5,159 nucleotides of DNA. Origin: an uncultured Clostridium sp. Its GTDB lineage: Bacteria > Bacillota > Clostridia > Peptostreptococcales > Peptostreptococcaceae. Below, piece after piece: positions 1-5,155 of this stretch (position 1 is the first letter of the stretch; each line of letters opens with the position of its first letter). The stretch spans positions 1 through 5,159 of the forward strand of contig CALEBD010000310.1 in assembly GCA_937944945.1 (NCBI GenBank), read 5' to 3'. The notes under the pieces were generated by a model. The model was not told the DNA's origin. It worked only from the letters and a program-made list of their open reading frames with translations, and did not search any database. The position numbers were made by a program, and so were the translations under genes.

Positions 1-2
1 GT

Positions 3-56
3 GCATATGTTAAATACAAGGAAAAAATGTTAGAGGAGAAAAATGTATATATATAA
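3..56 (+). CDS. Possible 3' end of an unidentified upstream gene (partial)
   Basis: One forward frame is open from the left edge of the window and stops at the TAA at 54-56. It encodes about 17 residues ending KYKEKMLEEKNVYI. The Lys/Glu-rich composition resembles the tail of a real clostridial protein, but the fragment is far too short to identify. In many Firmicutes clpC lies upstream of radA; I do not recognise this tail as ClpC and do not assign it. It could equally be a chance open frame in A+T-rich spacer. Confidence 0.25.
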   Translation, partial: AYVKYKEKMLEEKNVYI

Positions 57-157
57 TAAATTTAGTATATTTAAAAGATTAAGTACTAAAAATGCAAAAT
101 TTTCTTGTTTTTTAAGGATTATGTAAGAAATATTTGATATTATTAAAATAAGATATA

Positions 158-166
158 TGTTATTCT
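158..166 (+). promoter_or_regulatory. Possible extended -10 promoter for radA
   Basis: The sequence TGT followed by TATTCT fits an extended -10 element (TGn-TAnnnT). A TTGATA hexamer lies at 134-139, but its 21-bp spacing is too long for a standard -35, so the extended -10 would carry most of the recognition. Transcription would start near 173, leaving a leader of about 30 nt. A perfect 6-bp inverted repeat, ATTCTA/TAGAAT (162-167 and 172-177), overlaps the start region and may be chance. The call rests on motif match alone. Confidence 0.3.
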
Positions 167-185
167 AATAATAGAATTAGATGTT

Positions 186-192
186 AAGGGTG
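186..192 (+). promoter_or_regulatory. Ribosome binding site that fixes the radA start
   Basis: AAGGGTG lies 9 nt before the ATG at 202. The alternative in-frame ATG at 181 lies upstream of this site and has no Shine-Dalgarno sequence of its own, so 202 is preferred. Confidence 0.7.
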
Positions 193-201
193 ATAAAATT
201 A

Positions 202-1569
202 ATGGCGAAAATTAGAACGAAATACGTATGTCAGTCATGTGGTTATGAGACGAGTAAATGGATGGGTAAATGCCCAGAATGTATGAAATGGAATTCATTT
301 GTAGAAGAAATAGAAGAAAAAAAAACTAAAAAGGAAGTTTTTATAATAGATAAATCAAGCTCACAGCCAGTGAGCATAAATTCAATAGTTGCTGTAAAAG
401 AAGAAAGATTTACAACAGATATAGAAGAATTAGATAGAGTTTTAGGTGGAGGAATTGTAAAAGGGTCATTGGTTTTAGTTGGTGGTGATCCTGGGATAGG
501 AAAGTCTACACTTTTAATGCAAGTATCTAGCAAAGTTGCAAATACTAATAAAAAGGTATTATATATATCTGGTGAGGAATCTGAATCTCAAATAAAAATG
601 AGAGCAAGTAGATTAGGTGTTAATTCACAAAATTTATATATTTTTGCTGAAAATAATCTGAGTATAATAGAAGCTCATTTAGAAAAAATAAATCCAGATT
701 TAATTATAGTTGATTCAATTCAAACTGTATATTCTCCAGAGATATCTTCAGCTCCAGGTACTGTTAGTCAAATCAAAGAGGGAACTTCAAAATTCATGAA
801 AATATCTAAAAAAATGGGTATATCAACATTTATCGTTGGTCATGTTACAAAAGAGGGTGCTCTTGCAGGACCTAAATTATTAGAACATATGGTAGATACA
901 GTATTATATTTTGAGGGAGAAAGATACAACTCTTATAGATTAGTTAGAGCAGTAAAAAATAGATTTGGTTCTACTAATGAATTAGGAGTATTTGAAATGA
1001 AGGATATAGGTTTAGTTGAATTAAAAAATCCTTCACAAGTTTTGATTTCGGAAAAACCAAAAGATGTTTCTGGTTCCGTAATCATATCAACAGTTGAGGG
1101 GACTAGACCAATGTTATTAGAATTACAGGCTTTAGTAGCGCCTACTAACTTCGGTATGGCAAGAAGAACATCTACGGGGGTAGATTTTAACAGAGTAGCC
1201 TTATTATTAGCAGTTTTAGAAAAGAGAATTGGTTTACAAATTCAAAACCAAGATGTATATATAAATGTCGTTGGGGGAATCAAAATAAACGAGCCATCAA
1301 TAGATTTAGGGATAGTTATTGCTGTTGCTTCAAGTTTTAGAAATATACCTATAGCATCAGACATAGTTGTTACAGGAGAGGTTGGTTTAACTGGAGAAAT
1401 AAGAGCTGTGAGTTATATCGAAAAAAGAATAGCAGAATGTAAAAAACTAGGATTCAAAAAAATAGTGATACCTAGAAATAATTATGAAGTAGTAAAAGAT
1501 GTAAAAGGCATAGAGATAATACCAGTTGACAATCTTAGACAAGCGATAAATATAGTGCTAAGGGGGTAA
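202..1569 (+). CDS. radA: DNA repair protein RadA (Sms), RecA-like branch-migration ATPase
   Basis: RadA is a cytoplasmic hexameric DNA helicase that drives branch migration of recombination intermediates, working with RecA in repair and transformation. The 455-residue product has the full family layout. An N-terminal zinc finger has Cys10, Cys13, Cys24 and Cys27. Walker A is GGDPGIGKST (94-103), Walker B is LIIVD ending at Asp171, and the RadA-specific KNRFG motif is at 252-256. The C-terminal Lon-protease-like domain starts near residue 280. By eye, Ser366 of EPSIDLG sits at the Lon serine position but Glu407 replaces the catalytic lysine, as expected for a non-proteolytic scaffold. The start at 202 gives the usual MAK-type N-terminus right before the zinc finger; the ATG at 181 would add seven unsupported residues. 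disA follows after 8 bp. In B. subtilis, RadA is known to interact with DisA and restrain its c-di-AMP synthesis. Identity is secure. Confidence 0.97.
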   Translation: MAKIRTKYVCQSCGYETSKWMGKCPECMKWNSFVEEIEEKKTKKEVFIIDKSSSQPVSINSIVAVKEERFTTDIEELDRVLGGGIVKGSLVLVGGDPGIGKSTLLMQVSSKVANTNKKVLYISGEESESQIKMRASRLGVNSQNLYIFAENNLSIIEAHLEKINPDLIIVDSIQTVYSPEISSAPGTVSQIKEGTSKFMKISKKMGISTFIVGHVTKEGALAGPKLLEHMVDTVLYFEGERYNSYRLVRAVKNRFGSTNELGVFEMKDIGLVELKNPSQVLISEKPKDVSGSVIISTVEGTRPMLLELQALVAPTNFGMARRTSTGVDFNRVALLLAVLEKRIGLQIQNQDVYINVVGGIKINEPSIDLGIVIAVASSFRNIPIASDIVVTGEVGLTGEIRAVSYIEKRIAECKKLGFKKIVIPRNNYEVVKDVKGIEIIPVDNLRQAINIVLRG

Positions 1570-1577
1570 TAATTATT

Positions 1578-2645
1578 ATGGATAATATAATTAATAACGA
1601 AGGTTTATTGCATGCTTTAAAAATGATATCTCCAGGGACCCCACTAAGAAAAGGTCTAGAAAATGTATTAAGAGCAAAAACAGGTGGGCTTATAGTTCTA
1701 GATTCAAATGAAGAGGTTATGAAAATTGTTGATGGTGGATTTAGGATAAATGCCGAATATTCACCAGCATATTTATACGAACTCGCAAAAATGGATGGGG
1801 CTATAGTACTTAGTGAAGACTCTAAGAGAATATTATTAGCAAATACACAATTAATACCAAACTACAATATACCTACAACAGAAACTGGGACTAGACATAG
1901 AACAGCAGAAAGAGTTGCAAAACAAACAGGAGCAATTGTAATTTCAATTTCACAAAGAAGAAATGTCATCACAGTTTATAGGGGAGATCAAAAATACGTT
2001 GTTGAAGAAATCGCAGAAGTGTTTTCTAAAGCAAACCAAGCTTTACAAACTTTACAAAAATATAAAGATGTATTAGATACATCTATTTATAACTTAAATT
2101 CACTTGAATTTAGTGATTTAGCCACAATTTATGATGTAATAGTTGTGGTTCAAAGTATGGAGAGAGTATTGAGAGTTGCACAAATAATAGAAGGGTACTT
2201 AGTTAACCTAGGTGAAGAAGGATATCTAGTAAGAATGCAGCTAGAAGAATTATTAGGTGGAACTGAAAAAAACCGACTTCTATTATTAAAAGACTACAAA
2301 AGAGAAAATATAGATTTAAACGAATGTAGTAGAAAAATTAGAAATTTATCAGAAGAAGATTTATTAAACAAGGTCAAAATTGCTAAAGTTTTAGGATATA
2401 GTGGAATTTCTGAAGATATGGACTTACAAGTTCAAACTAAAGGATATAGAATTCTAAACAAAGTACACAGACTACCAGTATCAATCATAGAAAACTTAGT
2501 AAATTATTTTGGAAACTTCCAAGAGATTTTACAAGCATCTATAGAAGAATTAGATGAAGTTGAAGGAATAGGCGAAATAAGAGCCACGTATATTAGAAAT
2601 GGACTTATAAAATTAAAAGTAGTATTAGGAAATGGTCATATATAG
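1578..2645 (+). CDS. disA: DNA integrity scanning protein DisA, diadenylate cyclase
   Basis: DisA condenses two ATP into cyclic di-AMP while scanning DNA, and branched or damaged DNA inhibits it, which links genome integrity to sporulation and cell-cycle control. The 355-residue length is normal for the octameric family. The N-terminal DAC domain (about 1-140) shows the catalytic DGA motif at 73-75 and the ATP-binding RHRT motif at 106-109, within TGTRHRTAERVAKQTGA. A helical spine covers about 145-285. The C-terminal helix-hairpin-helix DNA-binding domain (about 295-350) includes the EVEGIGEIRA hairpin. All catalytic residues are present, so the enzyme should be active. Its AGGGGG ribosome binding site (1561-1566) lies within the last two codons of radA, 11 nt before the ATG, which suggests translational coupling. 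No terminator lies between disA and the next gene, so the three genes are probably co-transcribed. Confidence 0.97.
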   Translation: MDNIINNEGLLHALKMISPGTPLRKGLENVLRAKTGGLIVLDSNEEVMKIVDGGFRINAEYSPAYLYELAKMDGAIVLSEDSKRILLANTQLIPNYNIPTTETGTRHRTAERVAKQTGAIVISISQRRNVITVYRGDQKYVVEEIAEVFSKANQALQTLQKYKDVLDTSIYNLNSLEFSDLATIYDVIVVVQSMERVLRVAQIIEGYLVNLGEEGYLVRMQLEELLGGTEKNRLLLLKDYKRENIDLNECSRKIRNLSEEDLLNKVKIAKVLGYSGISEDMDLQVQTKGYRILNKVHRLPVSIIENLVNYFGNFQEILQASIEELDEVEGIGEIRATYIRNGLIKLKVVLGNGHI

Positions 2646-2695
2646 TTAACATGATCAAGGTATTATAAAATTAAAATCAAAGGAGCAGAAAATTT

Positions 2696-2704
2696 AAGGG
2701 GGTG
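2696..2704 (+). promoter_or_regulatory. Strong ribosome binding site that supports a TTG start
   Basis: AAGGGGGTG ends 5 nt before TTG at 2710. No ATG lies in frame until about residue 127, so this site is the main argument for the TTG start. A second Shine-Dalgarno-like AAAGGAG lies 17 nt upstream at 2679-2685 with no usable start codon after it. Confidence 0.7.
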
Positions 2705-2709
2705 ACACT

Positions 2710-3810
2710 TTGATAAGCAAAATAATTAGAATAATAATAGGATTATTAGGAGCTGCATTTGGAACCGCAGTGTATATAACTTTAGTTGAACTTTTACCAG
2801 GATTATTTACAAATGTGAATAATTATAAATATATAATAGCTATAGGAGCTGCATTAGCATTTGGTATTATTTTTTATATTATATCACCATGGATATTATC
2901 GAAAGTGAGAGAGGGTGTAAAACTTCTAGACAAGGAGATATCTAAATACCCACAATCTGATATATTATTGGGAACAATCGGTCTTATAGTTGGATTAGTA
3001 ATAGCTTATTTAATAGTTAGTGGAATAGGTACATTTGTGAATATACCTATAATTACTGCAATAGTAGGTATATTAGTATATTTATTTATGGGATATATAG
3101 GTATCAGAATTGCTTTAAAAAGTAGAGATGATTTATTTAATATTAATAAATTAAGCAGGCTTACAACATCTTTAAATAAAGAAAAACAATCTAAAAAAGA
3201 GACAATAGTAAAGAAAATACCACCTAAGGTTTTAGATACAAGCGTAATAATTGACGGTAGAATAGCTGACATATGTAAAACTGGGTTTATTGAAGGAAAA
3301 TTAGTTATACCAAGATTCGTATTAAACGAACTACAACATATAGCTGATTCATCTGATGATTTAAAAAGAGTTAGAGGAAGAAGAGGTCTTGATATACTAA
3401 ATTCAATTCAAAAAGAACTTGATATAGAAGTTGAAATAAGCGATAAAGATTTTGAAGATATACCAGAAGTAGACAGCAAACTTCTAAAATTAGCAGAAAC
3501 TATAGGAGGAAAGGTCGTTACAAATGATTTTAACCTTAATAAAGTCGCTCAATTCCAAGGAGTAGAAGTCCTAAACATTAACGAATTGGCTAATGCAGTA
3601 AAACCAGTTGCTATACCTGGAGAGCATATGATGGCACAAGTCGTTAAAGAAGGTAAGGAACAAAATCAAGGAATAGCTTATTTAGATGATGGAACAATGA
3701 TAGTAGTAGATGGAGGAAGAAAATATATAGGTGAAACTATAAATGTATTAGTTACATCTGTACTTCAAACTCCAGCAGGAAGAATGATTTTTGGAAAGCC
3801 TAAGAACTAA
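2710..3810 (+). CDS. yacL: YacL-like membrane-anchored PIN/TRAM domain protein, putative ribonuclease
   Basis: The 366-residue product matches the layout of B. subtilis YacL. Four hydrophobic membrane segments lie near residues 5-28, 41-62, 85-106 and 112-134. A Lys-rich linker follows, then a PIN nuclease domain (about 173-290) and a C-terminal TRAM domain (about 301-366) expected to bind RNA. The PIN acidic residues are all visible: Asp176 in VLDTSVIIDGR, Glu207 in RFVLNELQ, Asp255 in VDSKLL and Asp273 in VTNDFN. An intact metal-dependent RNase site facing the cytoplasm is therefore likely, although its substrate is poorly known in the family. There is no toxin-antitoxin partner, and the fused membrane and TRAM parts argue against a VapC toxin. 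The start is TTG with a strong Shine-Dalgarno sequence. The gene sits 64 bp after disA, as in the usual Firmicute order, but ispD/ispF do not follow here. A terminator begins 44 bp after the stop. Confidence 0.92.
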   Translation: MISKIIRIIIGLLGAAFGTAVYITLVELLPGLFTNVNNYKYIIAIGAALAFGIIFYIISPWILSKVREGVKLLDKEISKYPQSDILLGTIGLIVGLVIAYLIVSGIGTFVNIPIITAIVGILVYLFMGYIGIRIALKSRDDLFNINKLSRLTTSLNKEKQSKKETIVKKIPPKVLDTSVIIDGRIADICKTGFIEGKLVIPRFVLNELQHIADSSDDLKRVRGRRGLDILNSIQKELDIEVEISDKDFEDIPEVDSKLLKLAETIGGKVVTNDFNLNKVAQFQGVEVLNINELANAVKPVAIPGEHMMAQVVKEGKEQNQGIAYLDDGTMIVVDGGRKYIGETINVLVTSVLQTPAGRMIFGKPKN

Positions 3811-3854
3811 ATTTAATATAATGTTTCGAAAGTAAAAACGTGGCTAATTAGAAT

Positions 3855-3883
3855 AAAAGAGAGACATAAGGTCTCTCTTTTTT
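3855..3883 (+). terminator. Intrinsic terminator of the radA-disA-yacL group
   Basis: A perfect 11-bp stem (3855-3865 paired with 3871-3881; core GAGAGAC/GTCTCTC) closes a 5-nt loop ATAAG. It runs directly into a T tract ending at 3883. It lies 44 bp after the PIN/TRAM stop codon and separates the repair module from the sugar phosphotransferase genes. Confidence 0.92.
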
Positions 3884-3908
3884 ATTACTATAAAATTCCA
3901 AAAAAATA

Positions 3909-3936
3909 TTGCATAAATATACAAATGAATTAAAAT
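3909..3936 (+). promoter_or_regulatory. Possible sigma-A-type promoter for the IIA gene
   Basis: TTGCAT (3909-3914) and TAAAAT (3931-3936) are spaced by 16 bp, between the upstream terminator and the IIA ribosome binding site (AAGGGGG, 3954-3960). A promoter is expected here because the terminator closes the previous unit, but A+T-rich sequence produces such matches easily. No -24 GG/-12 GC pair of the sigma-54 type is visible, although sigma-54 control is known for some clostridial glucitol operons. Confidence 0.4.
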
Positions 3937-3966
3937 TAAATAAAGAGCAGATTAAGGGGGATAAAT

Positions 3967-4323
3967 ATGAAATATAAAACTAAAGTAACGGCAATTGGGG
4001 CAATGGTGCAAGAACTTGCAGAAGACGGAAATCTAATAATACTTTTTAATGATGATATAAATGATTCGGATTTAAAAGATATATCTGTTTCACATGAAGT
4101 TGGGGTATTAAATGAAGATATATTTGTTGGGGACAAATTAACTATAGGGGATAAGATTTTTGATGTAACATCTGTTGGAAATATAGCAACTAAAACATTA
4201 AAAGATTTAGGACATTGCACATTAAAATTTGATGGAGATATTAAATCTAACTTACCAGGTGAGATACATGTAAGAGGGTTAGTACCAGAAATAAAAGTTG
4301 GAGATATAATATCTTTTGAATAA
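3967..4323 (+). CDS. srlB: PTS glucitol/sorbitol-type IIA component
   Basis: This 118-residue soluble protein belongs to the glucitol/sorbitol IIA family (EIIA type 5; E. coli SrlB). Such proteins accept phosphate from HPr on a histidine and pass it to the IIB domain. His43, in ISVSHEVGVL, aligns by eye with the phosphorylated histidine of E. coli SrlB, which I recall as also being residue 43. The second conserved block is LGHCTLKFDG (81-90, with His83), followed by the PGEIHVRGLVP block (97-107). Length matches the family, and there is no signal peptide or membrane segment. The ATG has an AAGGGGG ribosome binding site 6 nt upstream. The gene has a terminator on each side and appears monocistronic. 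The membrane IIC components normally beside it are absent from this window, so the sugar is uncertain and a regulatory role is possible. Family assignment is secure; the specific substrate is not. Confidence 0.92.
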   Translation: MKYKTKVTAIGAMVQELAEDGNLIILFNDDINDSDLKDISVSHEVGVLNEDIFVGDKLTIGDKIFDVTSVGNIATKTLKDLGHCTLKFDGDIKSNLPGEIHVRGLVPEIKVGDIISFE

Positions 4324-4370
4324 GAAAAAGTATACGTATTATAAATAAAATTAATAAAATTATGCATTAG

Positions 4371-4416
4371 AGGAAACCTTGGTAGTAATATAGAATAACT
4401 ATTCAGGTTTCCTTTT
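4371..4416 (+). terminator. Hairpin terminator after the IIA gene
   Basis: AGGAAACCT (4371-4379) pairs perfectly with AGGTTTCCT (4405-4413), and TTTTAATATTT follows from 4413. The 25-nt loop can form a short inner stem, TAGT/ACTA (4383-4386 with 4398-4401). This looks like an intrinsic terminator that separates IIA transcription from the IIB gene, although the large loop and short T run may make it leaky. Confidence 0.75.
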
Positions 4417-4463
4417 AATATTTAGGATTAGTTTTAATGTTTATTGTAAATTTAATAATTATA

Positions 4464-4478
4464 TGGAAAACGATACCA
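4464..4478 (+). promoter_or_regulatory. Candidate cre / LacI-family operator
   Basis: TGGAAAACGATACCA has TGG/CCA ends and a central CG. It matches the Gram-positive catabolite-response consensus WTGNAANCGNWNNCW at all but one fixed position (G in place of the T at position 2). It lies where the -35 region of the TATAAT at 4500 would be, so a bound CcpA or LacI-type protein would block that promoter. Carbon-catabolite control would suit a sugar phosphotransferase gene, but this is an inference from one motif. Confidence 0.4.
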
Positions 4479-4499
4479 TTAAGCTAAAACCTATTGATT

Positions 4500-4505
4500 T
4501 ATAAT
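4500..4505 (+). promoter_or_regulatory. Perfect -10 box for the IIB gene
   Basis: TATAAT matches the -10 consensus exactly and lies 75 bp before the IIB start. No good -35 hexamer is present at 16-18 bp, so the promoter may be weak or activator-dependent. Transcription would start near 4512, placing the A/T hairpin at 4520-4547 in the leader. Confidence 0.45.
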
Positions 4506-4519
4506 TAAAATAAAGGCAC

Positions 4520-4547
4520 AATAATAAAAAGGGGAATTTTTATTATT
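4520..4547 (+). repeat. A/T hairpin with GGGGAA loop in the IIB leader
   Basis: AATAATAAAAA (4520-4530) pairs perfectly over 11 bp with TTTTTATTATT (4537-4547) around the loop GGGGAA. It is not followed by a T tract, so it is not a clear terminator. The loop presents a Shine-Dalgarno-like AAGGGGA, but no usable start codon follows it. The real IIB ribosome binding site, GGGGG (4569-4573), lies 22 nt further on. Its function is unknown; it could stabilise the mRNA or bind a regulator. Confidence 0.5.
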
Positions 4548-4580
4548 TAAGATAAGAATTTTATTAATGGGGGTAAATAA

Positions 4581-4961
4581 ATGAATAAATATAAATCTAT
4601 TATTATAAAGAGAGGTCCAAAAGGTTGGGGTGGTCCGTTAACAATTGTTCCAACCCAAGTGAAAAATAAAATATTAGTTGTTACAACAGATGGATTTCCA
4701 CCGTTGGCTAAATATATAGCTAACTTAACAGGGTGTGAATTAATAGATGGATTTAAGATAATGGTACCGGAAGAAGAAGTTGTACTAGCTATAATAGATT
4801 GCGGAGGCATTGCTAGATGTGGGATTTATCCCAAAAATGGTATACCAACTATGAATTTAAATTCAACAGGAAAAAGTGGACCATTATCTAATTTTATAAC
4901 AGAAGAATTATATGTATCTGATGTAAAAGAAAATACTATTTTTCTTTATAATATAGAATAA
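4581..4961 (+). CDS. Stand-alone PTS glucitol/sorbitol-type IIB protein
   Basis: The 126-residue product matches the N-terminal IIB domain of E. coli SrlE (glucitol/sorbitol EIIB), which receives phosphate from IIA on a cysteine and passes it to the sugar. Family blocks appear in order: GPKGWGGPL (12-20), LTGCELIDGFK (49-59), IIDCGGIARCGIYPK (71-85) and NSTGKSGPL (94-102). Cys74 of DCGG is the likely phosphocysteine, and Cys80 is also conserved. SrlE normally continues into a membrane IIC part of about 200 residues. Here the protein ends soon after the YVSDVKE block at the domain boundary, and no IIC-like sequence follows the TAA, so it looks like a natural single-domain protein rather than a fresh frameshift. 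The ATG has a GGGGG site 7 nt upstream. It is probably a phosphotransfer partner of the IIA protein encoded 257 bp upstream, acting with a distant IIC or as a regulator. Confidence 0.9.
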   Translation: MNKYKSIIIKRGPKGWGGPLTIVPTQVKNKILVVTTDGFPPLAKYIANLTGCELIDGFKIMVPEEEVVLAIIDCGGIARCGIYPKNGIPTMNLNSTGKSGPLSNFITEELYVSDVKENTIFLYNIE

Positions 4962-5035
4962 AATATTTATCATTTTTATTATAAATGTAAAAAATTCATT
5001 TAAAATTGATGATATTAGTATTTAATAAAAAAGAA

Positions 5036-5072
5036 AATACAAATTTATTTATTTGTATTGGTGATTTTTTTT
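5036..5072. terminator. Bidirectional terminator-like hairpin after the IIB gene
   Basis: AATACAAAT (5036-5044) pairs perfectly with ATTTGTATT (5051-5059) around a 6-nt loop. On the plus strand an eight-T run (5065-5072) follows after 5 nt. On the minus strand the stem is followed directly by a T-rich stretch, the complement of 5027-5035. Either strand could terminate here, with the better fit on the minus strand, which hints at transcription entering from beyond the right edge. The stem is A/T-rich and only moderately stable. Confidence 0.6.
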
Positions 5073-5096
5073 CTATCTTTGTCGCCATGAGAAGAG

Positions 5097-5155
5097 ATTC
5101 TCTTACCTTGTAAGTAAGGGATTTCTTTTTTCCACTACCTTGTAAGTAAGAGAAT
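5097..5155. repeat. 10-bp inverted repeat enclosing the tandem repeats
   Basis: ATTCTCTTAC (5097-5106) is the perfect reverse complement of GTAAGAGAAT (5146-5155), with 39 bp between. Smaller palindromes lie inside or beside it: CTTAC-CTT-GTAAG (5102-5114) and AAGAGA-T-TCTCTT (5092-5104). The region could fold in several alternative ways. It overlaps the tandem repeat and probably belongs to the same element. Confidence 0.6.

Noticed and set aside
61..90. TTTAGTA/TACTAAA inverted repeat as a terminator upstream of radA
   Set aside because: The stem is only 7 bp, all but two of them A-T, with a 16-nt loop and no T tract directly after it. Such repeats arise by chance in A+T-rich spacer.
243..533. 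Minus-strand open frame inside radA
   Set aside because: It lies wholly opposite a well-conserved part of radA, including the Walker A codons, and resembles no known protein.
3006..3272. Minus-strand open frame inside the PIN/TRAM gene
   Set aside because: It is the antisense shadow of hydrophobic membrane codons and the PIN start; the plus-strand protein is clearly the real one.
2710..3810. VapC-type toxin because of the PIN domain
   Set aside because: The four membrane segments, fused TRAM domain, length and position after disA match the YacL-like family, and no antitoxin gene is present.
3824..3831. TTTCGAAA palindrome after the PIN/TRAM gene as an operator
   Set aside because: It is an isolated 8-bp palindrome located before a terminator, not near a promoter, and is likely chance.
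3936..4367. 143-residue minus-strand open frame opposite the IIA gene
   Set aside because: It is longer than the IIA gene, but the plus strand encodes a recognisable IIA family protein with the key His43 and a good ribosome binding site. The minus product has no recognisable motif and overlaps the IIA ribosome binding site.
4514..4530. GGCAC at 4515-4519 as the -24 part of a sigma-54 promoter
   Set aside because: The required GC of the -12 element is missing at the correct distance; A residues occupy that position.
4547..4810. Minus-strand open frame opposite the IIB gene
   Set aside because: It is the antisense shadow of the conserved IIB sequence with no family resemblance.
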